Shown here in pieces: positions 46,835 through 55,383 of a stretch of DNA of 64,000 nucleotides. Source of the stretch: a bacterium (GTDB taxonomy: Bacteria > Chloroflexota > Anaerolineae > Caldilineales > Caldilineaceae); contig WGMT01000035.1 in the NCBI GenBank assembly GCA_016124945.1, forward strand, positions 1-64,000. The letters run 5' to 3'. The notes under the pieces were generated by a model. The model was not told the DNA's origin. It saw only the letters and a list, made by a program, of their open reading frames with translations, and ran no database searches. The stretch's first letter is position 1, and each line of letters opens with the position of its first letter. Position numbers and translations under genes: made by a program.

Positions 46835-47980
46835 ATGCTGCACCACTATACAGGACGATTCGAGGCCTTTGGTTTTACCTTCGACATCACTGCCGGCGAC
46901 GGTGAATTGCTGGCCGCAGTGCCCGGTGTGCCGGCGGGCTACGAAATCGTGCTGACGCCGCTCGAAGAACGTCTCTTTCGCATGGAAAGTGGTCCCTTTC
47001 GTGGCGCTGTCCTCGAAGCGATGCTGGCCGAGGACGGTGTCAGCGGCTTTCAGGTAGGGCCTTTCTTCATAAGCCGGACGGCAGATGACGCACCTTCCAC
47101 TCCGCGCCTGTTGGCCCCACCGCTGCACCTGGACGCGGCAAAAGAGGCGGCGTTCGCAGCGCTGCTGGCCGATATTCTGGCCGGTGAGATCGACTGGATC
47201 GATGACCGCCTGCATTACCCCAAGCATGAATTCATCCAGTACGTCATGGCGCAGGATGTGGTGCTCTTTCATAGTTCCAATCGCGACGATATCGAGGTCT
47301 TCGAGCCTGTGCGCAAATCGGTGGAACTGCGCGATGAAACCGGACGCGGCAACCAGCAGGGCATTTACGCCACCCATGACGGCCTCTGGTCGATGTTCTT
47401 CGGTGTGGTAAATCGTGGACAGCTACAGGGCAGCATTCGCAACGGCGTCAGCCACTTCCAGAACCGCGCCGGAGACGAGTTGGCCGCCTACAATTTCTCG
47501 ATCAACCAGCACCAATTGGCGGAACGTCCTTACTGCGACGGCGCACTCTACTTTTTGCCGCGTGATCGCTTTACCCGCTTGATGCTGTTCGGCGATTTGC
47601 CGTCGAACGAGTGGGTGTGCCGAGAGCAACTGCGCCCGCTGGCGCGCCTGCACCTGACGCCGAACGACTTCCCTTTCCTCGACCAGATTGCCGGCCATGA
47701 TGACGGTCCACTGCTGCGATTGAACGAGTTGTCCCGTCTCGTGCGCAGCGCTGCCATCTCGGCCAAAGACGCGGACGATCACTTCGTCGTCGTTCTGCCC
47801 GCGGACGCCGAGATCGCAGGTCAGCTTGAGGAATACCTCGCCCTGCTCGCCGAGTTCATGCCGGGCAACTACAGCCTCGAAGCGCACGACGCCCAGATCC
47901 ACTGGACCGTGCACAATCCGTCCCCTGCGCAGCGGCAGACGCTCAAGGATCTCTACGCGCCGCTGTTAAAATTCTTGTGA
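46835..47980 (+). CDS. Uncharacterised protein, possibly ADP-ribosyltransferase-like
   Basis: 381 aa (a GTG one codon upstream is possible). No signal peptide. Residues 1-75 form a small beta domain (FEAFGFTFDITAGDGELLAA). The middle contains VLFHSSNRDDIEVFEPVRKS and GIYATHDGLWSMFFGVVNRG, which resemble the His- and Tyr-bearing strands of ART-fold proteins, and an NEWVCREQLRPLARLHL segment that could carry a catalytic Glu. This resemblance is by eye and weak. The C-terminal 100 residues are another small domain. The M20 gene starts within 40 bp, so they are likely one operon. Confidence 0.45.
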   Translation: MLHHYTGRFEAFGFTFDITAGDGELLAAVPGVPAGYEIVLTPLEERLFRMESGPFRGAVLEAMLAEDGVSGFQVGPFFISRTADDAPSTPRLLAPPLHLDAAKEAAFAALLADILAGEIDWIDDRLHYPKHEFIQYVMAQDVVLFHSSNRDDIEVFEPVRKSVELRDETGRGNQQGIYATHDGLWSMFFGVVNRGQLQGSIRNGVSHFQNRAGDELAAYNFSINQHQLAERPYCDGALYFLPRDRFTRLMLFGDLPSNEWVCREQLRPLARLHLTPNDFPFLDQIAGHDDGPLLRLNELSRLVRSAAISAKDADDHFVVVLPADAEIAGQLEEYLALLAEFMPGNYSLEAHDAQIHWTVHNPSPAQRQTLKDLYAPLLKFL

Positions 47981-48015
47981 TCTCACTTGTTAATCCATTA
48001 CTGAAGGAGCAACCC

Positions 48016-49209
48016 ATGTCCCACCCCTATCTCGCCGACGCTGAGGCGCTGGCCCAAGAACTTACCGCCACCCGCCGCGACCTGCACATGCACCCCGAAA
48101 TGGGCTTTGAGGAAGTGCGCACCGCCGGCATTGTGGCGGATCGCCTCAACGGCCTAGGCTACGAAGTGGTGGCCGGTGTGGGCAAGACCGGCGTCGTGGG
48201 GCTGCTGCAAGGCGGGCAACCCGGCGACCGCACCGTCCTCTTGCGCTTTGATATGGACGCGTTGCCCATCGAAGAGGCCAACGACGTGCCCTACCGCTCG
48301 CAGACGCCCGGTGTGATGCACGCCTGCGGCCACGACGCCCACGTCGCCATCGGCCTGGGTGTGGCCGATGTGCTGGCGAAGCACAAGGATCAACTGCCCG
48401 GCACCATCAAGCTCATGTTCCAACCCGCCGAGGAAGGTCTGGGCGGCGCACTGGCCATGATCGAAGACGGCGTGATCGACCGTATCGGCCCGCCCGCCGA
48501 TCGCGCCATCGGGCTGCATGTGTCGTCGCAGCATCCGCTGGGCACCGCGGCCATGCGCGTCGGCCCGATGATGGCCGCGGGTGCGCGCCTCACCATCACC
48601 GTGCACGGCAAGGGTGGTCACGGCGCCATGCCCCACCAGACGGTGGACGCTGTGGTGGTGGCCTCACAGATTGTCAACATGTTGCAGACGATCATGGCCC
48701 GCAACGTCGATCCCGAAGACATCGGCGTCGTCACCATTGGCAGCATCCACGCAGGCGAAGCGGGCAACGTCATCGCCGAATCCGCCGTCATGCAGGGGAC
48801 GATTCGCAGTTTCACCGCCGAGACCAAGGCTCTGCTGCGTCGGCGTGTCCCCGAAATCGCCGAAATGACCGCCGCCGCCCTTGGCGCCACGGTGACAGTG
48901 GAAATCAGCGAAGGCATCGACGCCACCGTCAACGCCGAAGCGCCCACCCTAGTGATGGCCGACGCCGCCCGCGCGCTGTTGGGCGCGGACAACGTGTCCA
49001 TGGACTTCCGCACCACCGGCGGCGAGGACTTCTCCGCCGTCCTGGCGCGGGTGCCGGGCAACTACTTCTTCCTCGGCGCACGCAACGACGAAAAGGGCAT
49101 CAACGCCCCGCACCACAACCCCCGCTTCGACATCGACGAAGCCTGCCTACCCCAAGGCGTGGCGATCCTGTGCGACGCGGCGACGCGGATTCTGCACGGC
49201 GAAGGGTAG
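48016..49209 (+). CDS. M20 family amidohydrolase (N-acyl amino acid hydrolase type)
   Basis: 397 aa from the ATG preceded by AAGGAG. Metallopeptidase M20D hallmarks: DMDALPIEE, MHACGHDAHVA (metal ligands), QPAEEGLGGA (catalytic Glu), GLHVSSQHPLG, and a dimerisation domain with GKGGHGAMPHQTVDAV. Cleaves an N-acyl amino acid or a related amide in the cytoplasm. Coupled to the upstream uncharacterised gene. Confidence 0.93.
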   Translation: MSHPYLADAEALAQELTATRRDLHMHPEMGFEEVRTAGIVADRLNGLGYEVVAGVGKTGVVGLLQGGQPGDRTVLLRFDMDALPIEEANDVPYRSQTPGVMHACGHDAHVAIGLGVADVLAKHKDQLPGTIKLMFQPAEEGLGGALAMIEDGVIDRIGPPADRAIGLHVSSQHPLGTAAMRVGPMMAAGARLTITVHGKGGHGAMPHQTVDAVVVASQIVNMLQTIMARNVDPEDIGVVTIGSIHAGEAGNVIAESAVMQGTIRSFTAETKALLRRRVPEIAEMTAAALGATVTVEISEGIDATVNAEAPTLVMADAARALLGADNVSMDFRTTGGEDFSAVLARVPGNYFFLGARNDEKGINAPHHNPRFDIDEACLPQGVAILCDAATRILHGEG

Positions 49210-49227
49210 ACGCGGAGCAAGAGATTT

Positions 49228-49451
49228 ACCGCAAAGAGCGCAAAGAGCGCAAAGAGGAGAGGAGAGGAGAGGAGAGGAGAGGAGAGGAGAGGAGAGGACA
49301 CGGATTTCAGGATGAACAGGATGCAGAAAGGGATTCACAGAAGAGGGATGTACTTATGCTTGATCATCATCATCTTCCCTTCCTGCAAAATCCTGAAATC
49401 CGTGTCCTCTCTCCTCTCCTCTCCTCTTTGCGTCCTTGGCGCCTTTGCGGT
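49228..49451. repeat. Inverted-repeat element E with (GAGGA)9
   Basis: ACCGCAAAGAGCGCAAAG near 49228 pairs with sequence ending GCGCCTTTGCGGT at 49451. Inside, GACACGGATTTCAGGAT pairs with ATCCTGAAATCCGTGTC. The left arm contains nine perfect GAGGA units (49254-49298), while the right arm has fewer CTCCT units. Same family traits as elements A-D. No coding region in the 386-bp gap 49210-49595 besides this element. Confidence 0.8.
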
Positions 49452-49595
49452 GAAGGGCGGTTGGTGTTCCGTGTGAATTGGCTGTGTACGTATGGCTTCG
49501 GATCGTTGATGACACACGTTATAATGTAATCATGATCCAATCACCCCGATAGATCTTCCGATACTTGGGAGGCAAAAAAGCTGAGAGGTAAATCA

Positions 49596-50342
49596 ATGAT
49601 GACGTTCAGCCCAAACAACAATGTTGTGAAACTCTGTCTTCAAGGGATGGGCATGGAAGAAGCAGGCAAACCCGAAGAAGCAAGCAGACTCTTTCTGCAA
49701 GCCTGGAGTGAAGCGGCAAACGACCATGAAAAATTCCTTTCGGCTCACTATGTCGCACGCTATCAAGACAATGCTTCCGACAGGCTAAAGTGGCTCGAAA
49801 CGGCTTTGCACTTTGCATTGAAACTAGATGACGACACCGTAAAAAGTGCTTTCCCTGCTCTGTATTCAAAGATTGCCCAATGCTACGAGGATTTAAACGA
49901 CCCTGACAAAGCAAAACAGAATCACGAATTGGCAGCTTTGTTTCAGGACAAACCCGCGGACAAAGGTCCCTTTTATCATGGGACGAAAGCAGATTTGCAG
50001 GTTGGCGATTTGCTGACACCCGGGGGTGATTCTAATTACAAAGCTGAACTCAAAATGAATCACATCTATTTTACCGCCCTTGTAAATGCGGCCGGGCTGG
50101 CTGCTGCATTGGCAAAAGGCGATAACCCTGAACGGGTTTATGTAATTGAGCCGACAGGCAGCTTCGAAAACGACCCGAATGTTACAGACAAGAAATTCCC
50201 AGGAAACCCGACCCGCTCCTATCGCTCCCACGCACCCTTAAACATCGTTGGCGAAGTCACCGATTGGGTGAGACAAACGCCGGAAGAAGTGCAAAAGTGG
50301 CGGGAAAGGTTGGCCGGCAACAAAGGAGAAATCATTAATTGA
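49596..50342 (+). CDS. arr: Rifampin ADP-ribosyltransferase with N-terminal helical extension
   Basis: 248 aa. The C-terminal 125 residues match Arr: FYHGTKADLQVGDLLTPG, NHIYFTAL, VYVIEPTGSFE and NVTDKKFPGNPTRSYRS. Arr transfers ADP-ribose from NAD+ to rifampin, and activity is likely from the conserved motifs. Residues 1-110 are helical (VKLCLQGMGMEEAGKPEEAS; LYSKIAQCYEDLNDPDKAKQ), a TPR-like extension also known in some Arr relatives. Codon use and lower GC than the neighbours suggest transfer. Weak GAGAGG site before the start; ATG-ATG pair at 49596/49599. Confidence 0.9.
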   Translation: MMTFSPNNNVVKLCLQGMGMEEAGKPEEASRLFLQAWSEAANDHEKFLSAHYVARYQDNASDRLKWLETALHFALKLDDDTVKSAFPALYSKIAQCYEDLNDPDKAKQNHELAALFQDKPADKGPFYHGTKADLQVGDLLTPGGDSNYKAELKMNHIYFTALVNAAGLAAALAKGDNPERVYVIEPTGSFENDPNVTDKKFPGNPTRSYRSHAPLNIVGEVTDWVRQTPEEVQKWRERLAGNKGEIIN

Positions 50343-50823
50343 CTGAACTATCCAGGCTAGTCCCCGATAGATAGATCCCCTAAGAAGCATTGTACAAAAA
50401 TGAATCGCCCCACAGACTACGTCAAATCAAAACAGCGTGTCGGCGTGGTCGCCGACACCATGCTCGATCTGGTGGGGAACGAAACAAAGCATGTTGACGA
50501 CCGTCTCCTGGGCCAGGGCGGTGGAGACGTCGACAAAGAGGACGGGGGCACGCAAGACGATAACGAAAGCGGCAACGCGTCGCCGCAGGGTTGGATTTAG
50601 GAGCATAACAAAGGCCTTTGCGGTGATATACAGTTGGTGTTGTGTGTGTCTATCCTTGCGCGGGGGCGTGTGAAGTGGCGTGTGGGGGTAATTTCGGGGC
50701 GCGCGCTCGTCGACAGTGTTTGTGCGTTTGGCCCGTGCCAGGCACTGTTCGCCCCAGCTTTGAATTAGACCCCATCAGCCGCACGGAGTTGCCGCCGGCG
50801 CGGTTTTTGTGTAAGCTGGTATC
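50343..50823. other. Decayed region before the TetR gene
   Basis: Contains the methyltransferase fragment at 50400-50600. The rest (50601-50823) has no supported gene and probably includes the TetR promoter. GTGCCAGGCACTGTTC at about 50727 resembles the arm of the hairpin at 29837-29860. Confidence 0.45.
50400..50600 (+). pseudogene. Fragment of a DNA methyltransferase N-terminus
   Basis: The frame begins with DYVKSKQRV, then TMLDLVGNETKHVDDRLL. Intact adenine-specific methylases of this type read (N)YVKSKQRVADHGEVFTP...MLDLV...E...DxRFLEP, so the ADHGxVFTP segment has been deleted and the sequence after DRLL has lost the family pattern. A second fragment of the same N-terminus begins at 56239. 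Confidence 0.65.
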
Positions 50824-51453
50824 ATGGCACGTTCAAAAAGTTTTGATGAACAAGAAGTTGTAACCCGAGCAATGTTTTCCTTTCTTGAACGAGGATACGA
50901 GGCGACCAGCCTCAGCGCGCTTGAAAAAGCCACCGGGGTGGATCGCAAAGGGCTTTATAACACTTTTGGCGACAAAGAGGGGCTATTCGTTGTTGCCCTT
51001 CAACGGTTTATCGAAACCGGTAGCGCAAGACACATCCTCTTTACCGAATCAGAGGGAGCGGCTTTCCCTGAGATTGTTTCCGCTTTCGAGTTCATTGTAG
51101 CGCATTCTCAAACAGAGATGGGGCAATATGGTTGCCTCGCCTGTAATTCTCTACGGGAACCCATTGGGGAGTCACCAAACGTTCAGCCAATTTTACAGGG
51201 GTACTTGACGCGAGTTCAGTCTGCGTTTCACAGTGCCTTAACCAACGAGTTGGACGGATTTGCAATTCCCACGCCGCTCATCGATAAGCTAGCGCACAGC
51301 CTTGTCGGCACCTTTGTCGGCGCATTTGTGCTTGCACGTGCGCCTGTCTCAGTAGCAGTACTCGTTGACTTTGTCGAGCTCGCGCTTGGTCAACTTAACG
51401 TACAGCTACAAGCACTAAAAAGCGGTAACGGCCTGGCATCAGTCGATTTGTAA
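50824..51453 (+). CDS. TetR/AcrR family transcriptional regulator
   Basis: 209 aa. N-terminal TetR HTH: FLERGYEATSLSALEKATGV then DRKGLYNTFGDKEGLFVVAL. The C-terminal domain (LACNSLREPIG...) is of the TetR_C type that senses small ligands. Probably regulates adjacent genes; a dyad-rich operator occurs between the divergent membrane-protein genes at 53869-53918, but a link between them is only inference. Confidence 0.9.
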   Translation: MARSKSFDEQEVVTRAMFSFLERGYEATSLSALEKATGVDRKGLYNTFGDKEGLFVVALQRFIETGSARHILFTESEGAAFPEIVSAFEFIVAHSQTEMGQYGCLACNSLREPIGESPNVQPILQGYLTRVQSAFHSALTNELDGFAIPTPLIDKLAHSLVGTFVGAFVLARAPVSVAVLVDFVELALGQLNVQLQALKSGNGLASVDL

Positions 51454-51468
51454 TCGCTTATCAATAAA

Positions 51469-52179
51469 TCATCTACTTGCTTGAAGGGATGCTGTCTTGT
51501 CGCTGCCAAGCAGGCGGCGAAGTAGGTAGATATGAATAAACATCGCGATGACGACCTGATAGATCGATATCAGAGATAATGGATAGATCCCCATGCGTGA
51601 CGGCGCAGGGACAAGTTCGATCAGGCCGCTAATCGACAGCGTGAGCACCGTAACTGCGCTTATTAGGTCAAACAGACCGGCAAGGTTCCAGACGATTGCC
51701 CAATTGCGGCTCCAAGAGAAACCGCGATAAAGCATCCAGGCCAGAGGCAACGCGGTGATGCCGATGATGAAATCCTGTAGCCCGTTGGATAGCCCGATCG
51801 CGGCGGGAAGTTGACCTTGTACATACAGGATCAAAAAGCTGGTACCCGTTAGACGATAGATCTGTGTCACGGTCAAAACCCAGGTCGGGGTGTCATCCAT
51901 GAATTTTTGAAAAGTGGCTGAGCGCCGTAATTCGATCAAGAGTAGTAGGAGAGGCGTTGCAAAAACGGCACTGAACGCGAGAAAGCCGAGGAAATCCCCA
52001 TCTGACCAACGATCAAGGGTTTGGAAGAACGGAATCCGTGCCATAAACAGGCTGAGGATAGCCCAACCCACCGCGACGATTGCCACAGCCCGCGACCGCC
52101 GCCAGCTATAAAGGGCAATACCTGTTGCGATGGTCAATGTGATGATGGGGAAAATTGTGTTTGGTATGTTCTGGTGCAT
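51469..52179 (-). CDS. Integral membrane protein of unknown function
   Basis: 236 aa from the ATG at 52179. About seven helices: FPIITLTIATGIALYSW, AVAIVAVGWAILSLFM, GFLAFSAVFATPLLLLL, etc. The central part (YRLTGTSFLILYVQGQLPAA; FIIGITALPLAWML; NLAGLFDLISAVTVL) shares a pattern with the two membrane proteins at 53316 and 53997: RxTGxxxL...P...D...GxxAL...DLxxA. It lies next to the TetR gene, with convergent ends 15 bp apart. Confidence 0.7.
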   Translation of the reverse strand: MHQNIPNTIFPIITLTIATGIALYSWRRSRAVAIVAVGWAILSLFMARIPFFQTLDRWSDGDFLGFLAFSAVFATPLLLLLIELRRSATFQKFMDDTPTWVLTVTQIYRLTGTSFLILYVQGQLPAAIGLSNGLQDFIIGITALPLAWMLYRGFSWSRNWAIVWNLAGLFDLISAVTVLTLSISGLIELVPAPSRMGIYPLSLISIYQVVIAMFIHIYLLRRLLGSDKTASLQASR

Positions 52180-52480
52180 ATGGTAGCTCTTACAGAGTAA
52201 GAGTTGGCTCATATCGGGACGCATCTGAAATTGCATGATTGTTTTGGTATTCGCATTCTCCCGTCGATTTGTAACCTGTCATTTGGCTACGGTCTGGAAC
52301 GGGTGAAGCCGGATAACAGGTAGCATTTTTGTCAACGCAAATCGAGCGCTCAAGCACCGGTTCAGGATGCCTCGGCCCGCTCAATCCAGCGCAAGACATG
52401 GGCCAGATACTGTTCTGCAGCGTTCAGTTAAAAGCATCAGGAACCCAATCCCCCCGCATCATAGTTGTAAAATTCTACGG

Positions 52481-53221
52481 TTAGCCCCTTGGGTTCTTGT
52501 TGAGCTGTTGAAAGATAAATCTGGGCGCAAGGCGGCTCATCAGCTTCAGTTGTGCCGACTGACCAGGGGTGATCTCATCCGCATTGTTTTTTAGCCCCTT
52601 GATGAATGCTGCAACGAGTTTCTCCGGCGCCATGCGGGCGAATGACGGATCCAACTGGGCGGCCATCTCGGTATCAACCACGGGGGGTAACAGTTCAACC
52701 ACCCGAACCGAAGTGCCCGCCAACTGTGCTCGCAAGCCTAGCGTGTACGAATGCAGGAAGGCTTTACTGGCACTGTAAACCGGGGCCGCAGCATAGGGGA
52801 CATAGGCCAAGCCGGAGCTGACATTGACAATGACGGATTCACGCTGCAACATCCCGGGCAAAAAATGGTGGATCAGGCGCACCGGTCCAGACACGTCGAT
52901 GTCAATTTCTTGCAGTTGTTTCTCTAGCGGGAACCCCTTCGTAACATCAAACCGATGCATCACCCCCGCATTGTTGATCAACACATCAGTGCCGCCCGCG
53001 GCATCCATTGCATCGCGTAGTGCCACAACCGCGGCCTCGTCTGTCACATCACAGACGTATGGCGAAATATTCGTATGCTGAGATGACGCCTCAGCGAGCT
53101 TGGCTTCCCCGCGACCGGTGATCACAACGTGCGCACCTTCCGCGGCCAGTGCCAGCGCCATCACCAACCCAATCCCTGAACCGCCGCCCGTGACGACGAT
53201 GCGTTTTTGAGACAATTTCAT
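52481..53221 (-). CDS. Short-chain dehydrogenase/reductase (DltE-like)
   Basis: 246 aa. Classical SDR: cofactor motif VTGGGSGIG near residue 10, NNAGV, and catalytic YSASK with the upstream Ser (VNVSSGLAY). C-terminal LPPVVDTEM. NAD(P)H-dependent oxidoreductase in the cytoplasm; substrate unknown. It may belong with the related membrane-protein genes around it. Confidence 0.9.
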   Translation of the reverse strand: MKLSQKRIVVTGGGSGIGLVMALALAAEGAHVVITGRGEAKLAEASSQHTNISPYVCDVTDEAAVVALRDAMDAAGGTDVLINNAGVMHRFDVTKGFPLEKQLQEIDIDVSGPVRLIHHFLPGMLQRESVIVNVSSGLAYVPYAAAPVYSASKAFLHSYTLGLRAQLAGTSVRVVELLPPVVDTEMAAQLDPSFARMAPEKLVAAFIKGLKNNADEITPGQSAQLKLMSRLAPRFIFQQLNKNPRG

Positions 53222-53315
53222 GGTTTTTCCTAACGTATGAGCAATCAGGTGTGTGGGCGATAAAGCTACCCACTACAGAGTCTATTTGTGTGGAACTGCG
53301 GGGTCTAAGCTGTGA

Positions 53316-53828
53316 TTAGGTTCTGATCGCACTCGTTTTGAGATCACTACTCCCTTTGTTGAGGAGGCGATACACAATATAAACGTGTGCGATAAGAATG
53401 GTCGGGAAATACCAGATGGCGACCAACCACATTACGCCAACAGAGTGGTTGAACAGATCGAGATTGACGGCGATGCGCCCTACATTCGCCAGATCTGCAA
53501 GCCCGATGAGTGTAAAGAGCCAGATCAAAGGCACTGCCAAACTAGACCGACTGCGCAGGGCAAGAACGGCGATCAGCGCGCTAAGGCCGGCAAGTAAGTC
53601 GCCAAATGCGATTGCGGACAGCGCCTCGCGTGGGATTGAGGGATCTACTTGTCCAACCGCCAGCAAGGTGAATCCCGTGAACCGAAAAACGTGCAACAAC
53701 AGCATTGGCGCAATCGCCTTTTCAAAGGATAGCTTTGAGAGGGCCGGTTGCACGTACCAGAAAAACACCAATGCATAGACAAATAATCCGATGGTGCTCT
53801 GACCACCCAAAATAATCCAATTGTTCAT
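53316..53828 (-). CDS. Membrane protein, paralogue of the 53997 gene
   Basis: 170 aa from the ATG at 53828; AAAAGGAATTTCG precedes it. Longer upstream frames lack a site. Four or five helices; shared signatures: MNNWIILG start, FEKAIAPMLLLHVFRFTGFT, AFGDLLAGLSAL, PLIWLFTLIGLADLANVGRI. The divergent gene 53997 encodes a protein with the same layout. Function unknown. Confidence 0.75.
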   Translation of the reverse strand: MNNWIILGGQSTIGLFVYALVFFWYVQPALSKLSFEKAIAPMLLLHVFRFTGFTLLAVGQVDPSIPREALSAIAFGDLLAGLSALIAVLALRSRSSLAVPLIWLFTLIGLADLANVGRIAVNLDLFNHSVGVMWLVAIWYFPTILIAHVYIVYRLLNKGSSDLKTSAIRT

Positions 53829-53868
53829 CGAAATTCCTTTTCTCCGTGATGCGCTATCGTTGACTGGA

Positions 53869-53918
53869 TGTAACAATTGGTATTTTACACTGTTCGTTGT
53901 AAAATGCCAATTGTTACA
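53869..53918. promoter_or_regulatory. Paired dyad operator between divergent membrane-protein genes
   Basis: Two 21-bp arms (53869-53889 and 53898-53918) are reverse complements with one mismatch, 8 bp apart. Each arm is itself a dyad, TGTAA-N11-TTACA. This is the expected shape of a double operator for a dimeric repressor such as a TetR protein. It sits centrally in the 168-bp gap between divergent starts at 53828 and 53997. Confidence 0.75.
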
Positions 53919-53996
53919 CACAATCAGCACACAGTCAGAAAATATCGGTAGCGATTCTGACTCATGACAACAGACCATAACACGAAGGAAAATCTC

Positions 53997-54485
53997 ATGA
54001 ACAACTGGGTTATTTTAGGGCTACAATTCAGTGTATCGGCCCTGGCCGCAGCGCTCATATTTTTCGAGTATCTGCAGCCACGCCTTGCAAAATTGCCCTT
54101 CGAACGGGCAGTTTTGCCAATGTTGTTGTTGCAAGCGTATCGATTTACGGGCTTGACTCTGCTGGTAGGGGGGCAGGCAGACGCAGCCATGCCACAGGAT
54201 GCCCTGGCACAGATGGCCTGGGGCGATTATCTGTCTGGGGTTACGGCACTACTTGCTGCCTATGCGGTGTGGCGACGTCTTGGCTTATCGGTTCCGCTTA
54301 TCTGGCTCTTTGTCGTAGTATGTGTTGCGGATCTCGCGAATGTGACGCGTATCATCTTCGAGATTAACTTCTTCAGTTACGATATTGGTAGTACGTGGAC
54401 ATTCCTTATGTGGTATTTACCGTGGGTCGTAATTTCCCTTGTTTATCTCCTCTACCGTTTGTTCAACAGAGCACCGCAAGCATAG
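53997..54485 (+). CDS. Membrane protein, paralogue of the 53828 gene
   Basis: 162 aa from the ATG at 53997 (GAAGGAAAATCTC upstream). Starts MNNWVILG, then FERAVLPMLLLQAYRFTGLT, WGDYLSGVTALLAAYAV, PLIWLFVVVCVADLANVTRI; same layout as the divergent gene, so they arose by duplication. Four or five helices. Function unknown. Confidence 0.75.
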   Translation: MNNWVILGLQFSVSALAAALIFFEYLQPRLAKLPFERAVLPMLLLQAYRFTGLTLLVGGQADAAMPQDALAQMAWGDYLSGVTALLAAYAVWRRLGLSVPLIWLFVVVCVADLANVTRIIFEINFFSYDIGSTWTFLMWYLPWVVISLVYLLYRLFNRAPQA

Positions 54486-54547
54486 ACAATCTGCGCTCGT
54501 GCCACCGAGAATGCGACCTCAACGCCACAACACGATGGGGGTTTGAG

Positions 54548-54880
54548 ATGGTCAACCATGTCACCCTGCGCGACACCCGCGACGAAGGCGGCAGTCGACA
54601 CTTGAGCGCCACCCTGAAAGAGGACGGCACACTCGTCATCGAAGGGCAGGACATCGGGCCTGGTGTAGAAGGCGTCTTAGGCTCCGGCCTGATAGAGTAT
54701 GAATGGGTTTGGACCGTCCACCCGTCGGCGGTGAGGACACTGAAACTGGCCCTCGCCTGTGACGACGGCCTCTTGGCCGCCCTCCAGGATCTCTTCTCAG
54801 GAGACGCCGCGGCCGCACTTCAATCCTTCCTGGACGACAACGGTATTGTGTACGAGCGTTGGTCGCGAGTCGGGGAGTGA
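54548..54880 (+). CDS. Small uncharacterised protein
   Basis: 110 aa from the ATG at 54548 (TTTGAG upstream); a longer in-frame start at 54395 overlaps the membrane-protein gene. Residues HVTLRDTRDEGGSRHLSATL, EYEWVWTVHPSAVRTL and ALACDDGLLAAL suggest a soluble alpha/beta protein. No family recognised. It lies just ahead of the HEPN/MNT pair, but 101 bp separates them. Confidence 0.5.
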   Translation: MVNHVTLRDTRDEGGSRHLSATLKEDGTLVIEGQDIGPGVEGVLGSGLIEYEWVWTVHPSAVRTLKLALACDDGLLAALQDLFSGDAAAALQSFLDDNGIVYERWSRVGE

Positions 54881-54981
54881 TGTCACCCCCGTGCCTTGTG
54901 TATTTGTGTATGAGTGGGATGTGGCAAAATTGCTTTATTGCGTCCTAGACTTGTCTGTGGTGCAACACTATAATTGACAAT

Positions 54982-55383
54982 ATGAACATTCAAGAGCATG
55001 TCCAGTACTGGCTTGAATCCGCTGACAATGATCTAGGCGCTGCTGAGGAACTTTTCTTGGCAGAAAAGTATGATTGGTGCTTGTTTATCGGTCATTTGGT
55101 GACAGAGAAAACGCTCAAAGCCTTCTTTGTGTACAAAAATGATAGCAAGATCCCGCCGAAAACTCACAACCTGCTCAAATTGGCGGAAGCATCTGATTTG
55201 CCTCTCACAGAAGACCAAAAGCTCTTTTTGGATGAAGTCAACGACTTTAACCTGGAAACGAGATACCCCGAATATCGCAACGAGTTTTACAAGTTCTGCA
55301 CTAAAGAGTTTGCGGAGGGGTATTTCGGTAAAATCAAGGAGTTTGCCTCATGGCTGACATCCCAAATCACATTCAACGAATAA
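54982..55383 (+). CDS. HEPN domain protein (toxin-side partner of MNT)
   Basis: 133 aa. HEPN domain: HVQYWLESADNDLGAAEELF, CLFIGHLVTEKTLKAFFVYK, PKTHNLLKLAEASDLPL, and ETRYPEYRNEF, which carries the conserved Arg/Tyr region. HEPN proteins in this pairing are RNases or tRNA-targeting toxins neutralised by a nucleotidyltransferase partner. The next gene overlaps its end by 34 bp in another frame, typical of a HEPN/MNT operon. Confidence 0.85.
   Translation: MNIQEHVQYWLESADNDLGAAEELFLAEKYDWCLFIGHLVTEKTLKAFFVYKNDSKIPPKTHNLLKLAEASDLPLTEDQKLFLDEVNDFNLETRYPEYRNEFYKFCTKEFAEGYFGKIKEFASWLTSQITFNE

Noticed and set aside
50400..50600. Minus-strand membrane-like frame across this fragment
   Set aside because: The plus-strand reading matches a methyltransferase N-terminus, and the minus reading lacks a start and context.
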